From assembly GCA_049600855.1 (NCBI GenBank), contig JBMYQA010000197.1:1-11409 (forward strand): 11,409 bases of DNA. The letters run 5' to 3'. Source of the stretch: JBMYQA01 sp049600855 (GTDB lineage Bacteria > Bacteroidota > Bacteroidia > Cytophagales > Flammeovirgaceae). Below are positions 8,025 to 11,409 of this stretch, in pieces; the first letter of the stretch is position 1, and each line of letters opens with the position of its first letter. The notes under the pieces are model-generated. The model was not told the DNA's origin and searched no databases. It saw only the letters and a program-made list of their open reading frames with translations. A program made the position numbers and the translations under genes.

Positions 8025-9214
8025 TAGGTTTTGTTATAAGTTTTATCTTTTTTGGAGAAAATACTAGTTATGTAATTTTCTGCATAATCCTTATTGCGCA
8101 AGGATTTGTATGTTAAGTACATCGGTGATTTTTTTGGATTCTTCAGTGATTCAATAATCATCCCAATGGTAAATGTTCGACCATTACTCCAAGATTTATT
8201 AGCTTCATAATATCTTGTTGCACATCCAATCGTTTGATCGCTCAAGTTTTTCACTCTATGCCACCACCAAGGAGGATTGAACAGCAAGTCACCTTCTTCG
8301 AGAACAACTCTATAAACAGGCACATACTTCATATGGGGATACCTTTCAACAAGGCCTTCGTAAAAATCTCCTTCGAAAGATTCTTCTAACTCTGATACGC
8401 AAAATACACCATGTTTACTCATTGAGGGCTGCATAATTGAAGTATACGAAGGGTGTATAAAAAACCATTCTTTTCTTCCCTTAATATTAAGAAACATATT
8501 ATCTGCGGATGCGCAGTGTAAAGATGAACCTGAATTGGTCTTCCTAGAAATAAACCATTGGGTTAATATATTTTCTCTTCCTAGAAGACTATCAAGTTCT
8601 TTCCCTTTGCAATCGCGGAGAAAATCCTCATTGTTGAGAATACCAAAAAAGTTGTTGATATAATAATTTTTGTACTTATCCTCTAACAGAAACTCTTTGA
8701 GTGTAGTGGTTTCATCATGTAGGTTTTGTCCAATACCTGATTCGTCTTTTGAATCGATAATGCTATTGGGCTGAACACAAACGACTTTTTTATTTCCGTA
8801 GTCATTAATCAATTGTTCTGTCTCAACACGTTGCAATATTGGAGCATCTTTCAAATAGTTTTTTATTACAAGTGGCATGTTTATTTGCGTTTTCCATTGC
8901 AAAAACCATTCAGCGTTAAAATCTTGAGGAGATATTACTGGTAAATCAAGCGGTTTTGAATAGTTGTGCGCTCCATTTAATGCTAACAACCGCTTAGTGT
9001 TTGAATTATGAATCTTTTTGAATTGTTTTCCAATGCTAGAGTTATTACTAAATTTTTTCATGACTTGCCCATTTTCATTTTTCCTGCGGGCAGTTATACC
9101 GAAAAATAGATCATACAGGAACAAAGATGACCATTGCCATGTTTTTATTCCTTTTGGTAATTGAGGGTGCGAAGAATCGTAATTTCGAACCCTTGATGAT
9201 ATGTCTTTTTTCAT
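8024..9214 (-). CDS. Cupin-like / JmjC-type domain protein (396 aa)
   Basis: Residues about 100-335 resemble the Cupin_8/JmjC-like fold of Fe(II)/2-oxoglutarate oxygenases. The evidence is 'MPLVIKNYLKDAP' near the start, 'SGSSLHCASADNMFLNIKGR' (228-247) followed by 'KEWFFIHPSY', and 'EEGDLLFNPPWWWHRVKNLS' (306-325). The last carries the GD turn and the distal metal-binding histidine, H319. H233 fits the first histidine of the H-x-D/E motif, but A235 occupies the acidic position. D238 lies three residues further on. The protein may therefore bind metal differently or be catalytically altered. Members of this superfamily hydroxylate proteins or small molecules; the substrate here is unknown. 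There is no signal peptide. The ATG at 9214 follows a 13-nt spacer after a weak GAGGAT. It lies between gaps with repeat-like sequence, and no partner gene in the same pathway is visible. Confidence 0.75.
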   Translation of the reverse strand: MKKDISSRVRNYDSSHPQLPKGIKTWQWSSLFLYDLFFGITARRKNENGQVMKKFSNNSSIGKQFKKIHNSNTKRLLALNGAHNYSKPLDLPVISPQDFNAEWFLQWKTQINMPLVIKNYLKDAPILQRVETEQLINDYGNKKVVCVQPNSIIDSKDESGIGQNLHDETTTLKEFLLEDKYKNYYINNFFGILNNEDFLRDCKGKELDSLLGRENILTQWFISRKTNSGSSLHCASADNMFLNIKGRKEWFFIHPSYTSIMQPSMSKHGVFCVSELEESFEGDFYEGLVERYPHMKYVPVYRVVLEEGDLLFNPPWWWHRVKNLSDQTIGCATRYYEANKSWSNGRTFTIGMIIESLKNPKKSPMYLTYKSLRNKDYAENYITSIFSKKDKTYNKT

Positions 9215-9241
9215 AAAAAAAATTTAATCCTCATCACTTGG

Positions 9242-9424
9242 CTATAAACGGAATAATGCATTTATATCCATTCTAAATTTATCTTTTATGGGGTTTACAC
9301 CGCCAATTTGAGTGCCTAATCGCATCAATTCAAAGCGAGTTGCGTTTTTGATTTGAAAATGCCTTTCTAAAGTAATAGGATTTGCAAGATAATAGGCAAA
9401 CAAAATGTTAGTTTTTTTGAAAAT
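9242..9424 (-). pseudogene. Probable C-terminal gene remnant or orphan short ORF (60 codons)
   Basis: An open frame of 60 sense codons ends at TAG 9244-9242, 27 bp before the cupin-like start. It has no in-frame ATG until residue 34. The translation has ordinary protein composition (for example 'ILFAYYLANPITLERHF', 'RFELMRLGTQIGG' and 'DKFRMDINALFRL'). It begins right beside the left arm of the inverted repeat at 9432-9600. This fits a gene end whose 5' part was lost where the repeat or cassette joins. Alternatives are a 27-residue peptide from the internal ATG, or a chance frame. The family is not recognised. Confidence 0.33.
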
Positions 9425-9431
9425 TTATTGA

Positions 9432-9600
9432 AACAGCATGTAGCAGGTGCTCTAGCAGTGCTAAATATCCAAAGGATTCCGAATCATCGTGATTTATTTG
9501 CCAATGCAAAAAGTAATTAGTTTTGATTTTCAAGTAGTTATGTGAGAAGGGGCGAAAACTTTACTGACAGCCGTTCACCAGCCATAAGCTATATGCGTTG
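9432..9600 (-). repeat. Imperfect inverted repeat after the RibD-like gene, attC-like architecture
   Basis: GCATGTAGC (9436-9444) pairs with GCTATATGC (9588-9596) with a single G-T wobble. GGTG (9446-9449) pairs with CACC (9576-9579). One arm carries 8 unpaired bases where the other has one, giving an asymmetric bulge. The loop is about 126 nt. Read on the minus strand, the right arm resembles the equivalent arm of the repeat at 11096-11219 (an ACAA...ATA...TAATG-like order). Such bulged hairpins behind a gene are typical of integron attC sites, although the length is above the usual range. Confidence 0.35.
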
Positions 9601-9613
9601 TTGTGGCTAATAC
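9600..9613. repeat. Left copy of a 14-bp inverted repeat flanking the RibD-like gene
   Basis: GTTGTGGCTAATAC here is the exact reverse complement of 10183-10196. The two copies enclose the RibD-C-family gene, with the left copy ending 4 bp from its stop codon. In a circular gene cassette these two sequences would meet as the complementary ends of one recombination site. As the ends of a transposon they would be unusual, because no transposase lies between them. Confidence 0.6.
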
Positions 9614-9616
9614 TTT

Positions 9617-10150
9617 TTATTTTTTCTTATTGTAAGTCAATATTTGAAGTCCGTCTGAAAAGGATTCTTTTTCAATCAGTTCCCAATGTTCATTTGCAGT
9701 TGAAGAACCAAATAATTTCGTTCCTTTTCCAAGCACTATTGGGTTTAATTTAAGTTTCAATTGGTCAATCAGTCCGTTTTCTAATAGCCAACCTGCAAAC
9801 TGTCCGTCACCACATAAATAAATGTCTGTCTTAGCATTTTGTCGTATTTCATTTACTTTATCAATGCTAAGTTTTTCAATTTTCACAGTTTCGGATAGGT
9901 TATCAACTTTTAGTGAATTGGAAAATATGTAATGTTCCATATTTGGATAGGCAGGTTGTCCTGGTTCAAGTCCATATTGAAAGCCGAATTCGTAGGTTTT
10001 TCGTCCCATGATTACTGTTCCGAAATTAGCAAGGTCAGATTGATATTTTTCAACTCCTTCACCTTGCAAAATGAACTTACTTATATCGTCATTCTCTCCT
10101 GCGATATATCCGTCTAAGGAACTCGCTACATAGTAAATTATTTTTTTCAT
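9617..10150 (-). CDS. RibD C-terminal / dihydrofolate reductase family protein (177 aa)
   Basis: The full-length product has the Rossmann-like fold signature of the RibD_C/DHFR-like superfamily. It starts 'MKKIIYYVASSLDGYIAGEN' and has 'TVIMGRKTYE' (45-54). 'IYLCGDGQFA' (110-119) sits in the position of the usual GG.G nucleotide-binding loop, with Cys replacing the first Gly. Near the C-terminus is 'LNPIVLGKGTKLF' (135-147). Members are NAD(P)H-dependent reductases; the stand-alone YwjB/YyaP-like group mostly has no proven substrate, so true dihydrofolate reductase activity should not be assumed. The length is normal for the group. No promoter box or ribosome-binding site is visible in the short upstream gap. 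The gene is tightly bracketed by a 14-bp inverted repeat and by larger hairpins, which suggests it moves as a cassette. Confidence 0.88.
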   Translation of the reverse strand: MKKIIYYVASSLDGYIAGENDDISKFILQGEGVEKYQSDLANFGTVIMGRKTYEFGFQYGLEPGQPAYPNMEHYIFSNSLKVDNLSETVKIEKLSIDKVNEIRQNAKTDIYLCGDGQFAGWLLENGLIDQLKLKLNPIVLGKGTKLFGSSTANEHWELIEKESFSDGLQILTYNKKK

Positions 10151-10182
10151 AGAGTTTGTTTCTTTAGTTTATTGTCTGTTTT

Positions 10183-10196
10183 GTATTAGCCACAAC
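10183..10196. repeat. Right copy of the 14-bp inverted repeat flanking the RibD-like gene
   Basis: GTATTAGCCACAAC is the exact reverse complement of 9600-9613. It lies 32 bp upstream of the start codon at 10150. Its CACAAC part (10191-10196) also pairs with GTTGTG at 10253-10258, so it forms the outer arm of the hairpin element behind the Fic gene. Confidence 0.6.
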
Positions 10197-10258
10197 GAAT
10201 CGCCTAACCTGCGTTTGCGTCCCAAGAGGCGCAAATGATAGGTTAGGCTTGTGTTGTG
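10191..10258 (-). repeat. Nested imperfect palindrome after the Fic gene, attC-like
   Basis: Three stems are nested: CACAAC/GTTGTG (10191-10196/10253-10258), GCCTAACCT/AGGTTAGGC (10202-10210/10240-10248) and TTTGCG/CGCAAA (10214-10219/10230-10235). Unequal spacers of 3 and 4 nt separate the middle and inner stems. GCCTAAC and GTTAGGC exactly fit the integron core-site consensus RYYYAAC ... GTTRRRY. The element lies 12 bp beyond the stop of the Fic gene, where an attC site would be expected. At 47 bp between cores it is shorter than typical attC sites. A plain bidirectional terminator is possible, but there is no T-run directly after the stem. Confidence 0.5.
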
Positions 10259-10269
10259 CTTTCGTTTTT

Positions 10270-11031
10270 TCATGCTAGGCAACTGGGAAGCATCCGCAAA
10301 AAGCCTAAACACTTATCATAATTTAGTTCATAATAGTTGACTCCTAAATTGATCGTTTCATAATATCTAGCCTGATGCGCCTTATAATATTCTTCCGAGG
10401 GCAACTTCCAAAAGTCCCTGCCTAGTTTCTCTGCTACAAACCACTTCTCAAGAAGTCGCGCCGCACGTCCATTCCCATCCCTAAATGGGTGAATATGAGC
10501 AAAACGCAGATGGATCAAGGAAGCATGATAGAAAACTTCTGCATCGGAAAGATCAGCGGCCAAAAGAGTTTCTATGTCAGAAAATAACACTTTCATCTCA
10601 GAGGAAACAAACTCAGGCTCTACAGCCATATAAGCCAATCCCGACTTACCGAAAACTCCAACCTGCTGTATCCGATATTTGCCGCGCTTACTACGAATCA
10701 ACAATGTATCCGAAAAGATCTTATGGCAATGCAATAAATTGGATTCTGTCAAGCCATTGCTCTGGGCATAGTGATAGGCTTCAATTAAATCCTCTATCTC
10801 TTCAATCTCCTTGCCTGTTTTAAACTTATCTTTGTTCAGTTCATAGTTCATGTAGGAGTTCAAGTCGATACTGTTACCTTCTATATTTGAGGAATATATG
10901 GCTGATACTTTTGTCAGATAGTCAAACCCTCCATGGGCTTCAGAAAAATCAAAAGAGGCAATTAAAGACGGTATCTTATTGCCAATCAAATCCATATATT
11001 CCGCTAAGTACTTCTTCTCGTTTACCCGCAT
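10270..11031 (-). CDS. Fic family protein, class II-type with N-terminal inhibitory motif (253 aa)
   Basis: The Fic active-site motif HPFRDGNGR is complete at residues 181-189, preceded by 'IHLRFAHI' and followed by 'AARLLEKWF'. H181 is the predicted catalytic base, and the loop binds ATP phosphates. Fic proteins usually transfer AMP to a hydroxyl side chain of a target protein. Upstream, 'SSNIEG' (47-52) fits the inhibitory motif (S/T)xxxE(G/N), with E51 as the residue that blocks productive ATP binding. Its position before the core marks a class II, self-inhibited enzyme. This agrees with the absence of a separate FicA-like antitoxin gene next to it. 'KRGKYRIQQVGVFG' (115-128) resembles the beta-hairpin flap that positions the target. 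The target is unknown. The gene is flanked by attC-like hairpins on both sides. Confidence 0.93.
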   Translation of the reverse strand: MRVNEKKYLAEYMDLIGNKIPSLIASFDFSEAHGGFDYLTKVSAIYSSNIEGNSIDLNSYMNYELNKDKFKTGKEIEEIEDLIEAYHYAQSNGLTESNLLHCHKIFSDTLLIRSKRGKYRIQQVGVFGKSGLAYMAVEPEFVSSEMKVLFSDIETLLAADLSDAEVFYHASLIHLRFAHIHPFRDGNGRAARLLEKWFVAEKLGRDFWKLPSEEYYKAHQARYYETINLGVNYYELNYDKCLGFLRMLPSCLA

Positions 11032-11040
11032 CTTTTATCA

Positions 11041-11048
11041 CAAAAATA
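11041..11048 (-). promoter_or_regulatory. Candidate -7 box before the Fic gene
   Basis: On the minus strand TATTTTTG matches TAnnTTTG and ends 9 bp before the ATG at 11031. That would give a very short leader. A TTTTTTG lies upstream, but at about 12 bp it is too close for a standard -33 element. Chance occurrence in AT-rich DNA is quite possible. Confidence 0.25.
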
Positions 11049-11095
11049 CTCATATTACAGCAAAAAACCGCTCAACAGGAGCCAAATTATGAAGC

Positions 11096-11219
11096 ACAAT
11101 GGTCTCGGCTATGCGTAGTGCGGGATTTCAAGGCACTTCACTGTCCACTTACCGAAAAGTTTATTTAATGTGATTACTTTCATATCAGCACTTTTACCCG
11201 CATTACGTATAGCCATTGT
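11096..11219 (-). repeat. Long imperfect inverted repeat upstream of the Fic gene, attC-like
   Basis: CTATGCGTAGTGCGGG (11109-11124) pairs with CCCGCATTACGTATAG (11197-11212) over 16 positions, 14 Watson-Crick and two G-T. ACAATGG (11096-11102) pairs with CCATTGT (11213-11219). Six unpaired bases (TCTCGG, 11103-11108) occur on one arm only. The central loop is 72 nt. Total length (124 bp) and the one-sided bulge match the general plan of integron attC sites. It lies 34 bp after the stop of the partial gene to its right. The outer arms do not give a clean GTTRRRY core. Confidence 0.5.
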
Positions 11220-11252
11220 TGGCGGCTGCCTTTTTTATTTTCTTTCTTTTTG

Positions 11253-11409
11253 TCAATGTCGTCCCAAGCTAAATGCTACCATTGTGTTTTGCTCAACCGC
11301 AAAATATTCTCCGTCTTCAATTCCTAATTTGAAAGTCAACTGGGTGTCATCGTATCCATAGTCCTTTTTCAAAATGCCCCCAATCTTGTCAGCATTTTCG
11401 GTTACATGC
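11253..11409 (-). CDS. C-terminal end of an unidentified gene (51 residues visible)
   Basis: An open frame enters from the right edge and ends at TGA 11255-11253. The visible residues include 'HVTENADKIGGILKKDYGYD' followed by 'DTQLTFKLGIEDGEYFAVEQ', and the protein ends in 'MVAFSLGRH'. The composition is that of a normal soluble protein. It is too short for me to assign a family. Same strand and spacing as the other accessory genes, with a bulged inverted repeat beginning 34 bp after its stop, suggest it is another cassette-like unit. Confidence 0.5.
   Translation of the reverse strand, partial: HVTENADKIGGILKKDYGYDDTQLTFKLGIEDGEYFAVEQNTMVAFSLGRH

Noticed and set aside
9600..10196. Insertion sequence with 14-bp terminal inverted repeats
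   Set aside because: The enclosed gene is a RibD-C-family enzyme, not a transposase, and no target-site duplication is seen outside the repeats.
10485..10823. 112-codon plus-strand open frame
   Set aside because: It lies wholly antisense to the Fic gene, whose motif is intact; the translation has no recognisable domain.
11170..11361. 63-codon plus-strand open frame with a hydrophobic stretch
   Set aside because: It overlaps the inverted-repeat arm and runs antisense to the better-looking partial minus-strand gene at 11253-11409.
1..11409. CRISPR array, tRNA or rRNA genes
   Set aside because: I found no regularly spaced direct repeats and no cloverleaf or rRNA-like segment on either strand.

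Overview
The window looks like a chromosomal segment of a Bacteroidetes bacterium, possibly Cytophagales-like. The reasons are a moderately AT-rich sequence, a PD40-type lipoprotein with a Bacteroidetes flavour, starts without clear Shine-Dalgarno sequences, and TAnnTTTG-type -7 boxes before two genes. The lineage is inferred, since there is no rRNA or other marker gene. Every convincing gene lies on the minus strand, so transcription runs from high to low coordinates. The window opens and closes inside genes.

Left and centre (1-7501): the partial gene at 1-323 encodes the N-terminus of a lipoprotein with a probable beta-propeller. Between 619 and 7501 lies a two-gene unit with a 10-bp spacer. 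It encodes two large paralogues of 1430 aa (upstream gene) and 859 aa (downstream gene), and a probable intrinsic terminator follows at 532-553. Both share an N-terminal pair of helix-hairpin-helix-like modules, a strongly conserved 'LAPGESTRIAIVEW ... NYNHSH.LSVHYYE' core, a variable beta-rich middle and a conserved 'NASEKID.TRFW.W...PIP.PPGPKI' block. Only the longer one continues, through a Gly/Ser-rich linker, into a papain-like (AvrRpt2/C70-like) cysteine protease domain and then a second Cys/His domain that may have an NlpC/P60-CHAP-like fold. Neither has a signal peptide. This pair is the best candidate for an undescribed system: a duplicated scaffold, one copy of which carries protease cargo.

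Right (about 7502-11409): this is an accessory region of small unrelated genes, all in the same orientation. They are a cupin/JmjC-like protein, a RibD-C/dihydrofolate-reductase-family enzyme, a Fic-family AMP-transferase-like protein, and the C-terminal end of an unknown gene. Gaps after three of them hold imperfect inverted repeats with asymmetric bulges. The RibD-like gene is also bracketed by a 14-bp inverted repeat. The layout resembles integron-type gene cassettes (gene followed by an attC-like site), but no integrase is visible, so this remains an inference. A 60-codon orphan frame and a short low-confidence frame sit in the gaps.

The protease pair and the cassette-like region share no obvious functional link beyond strand and proximity.
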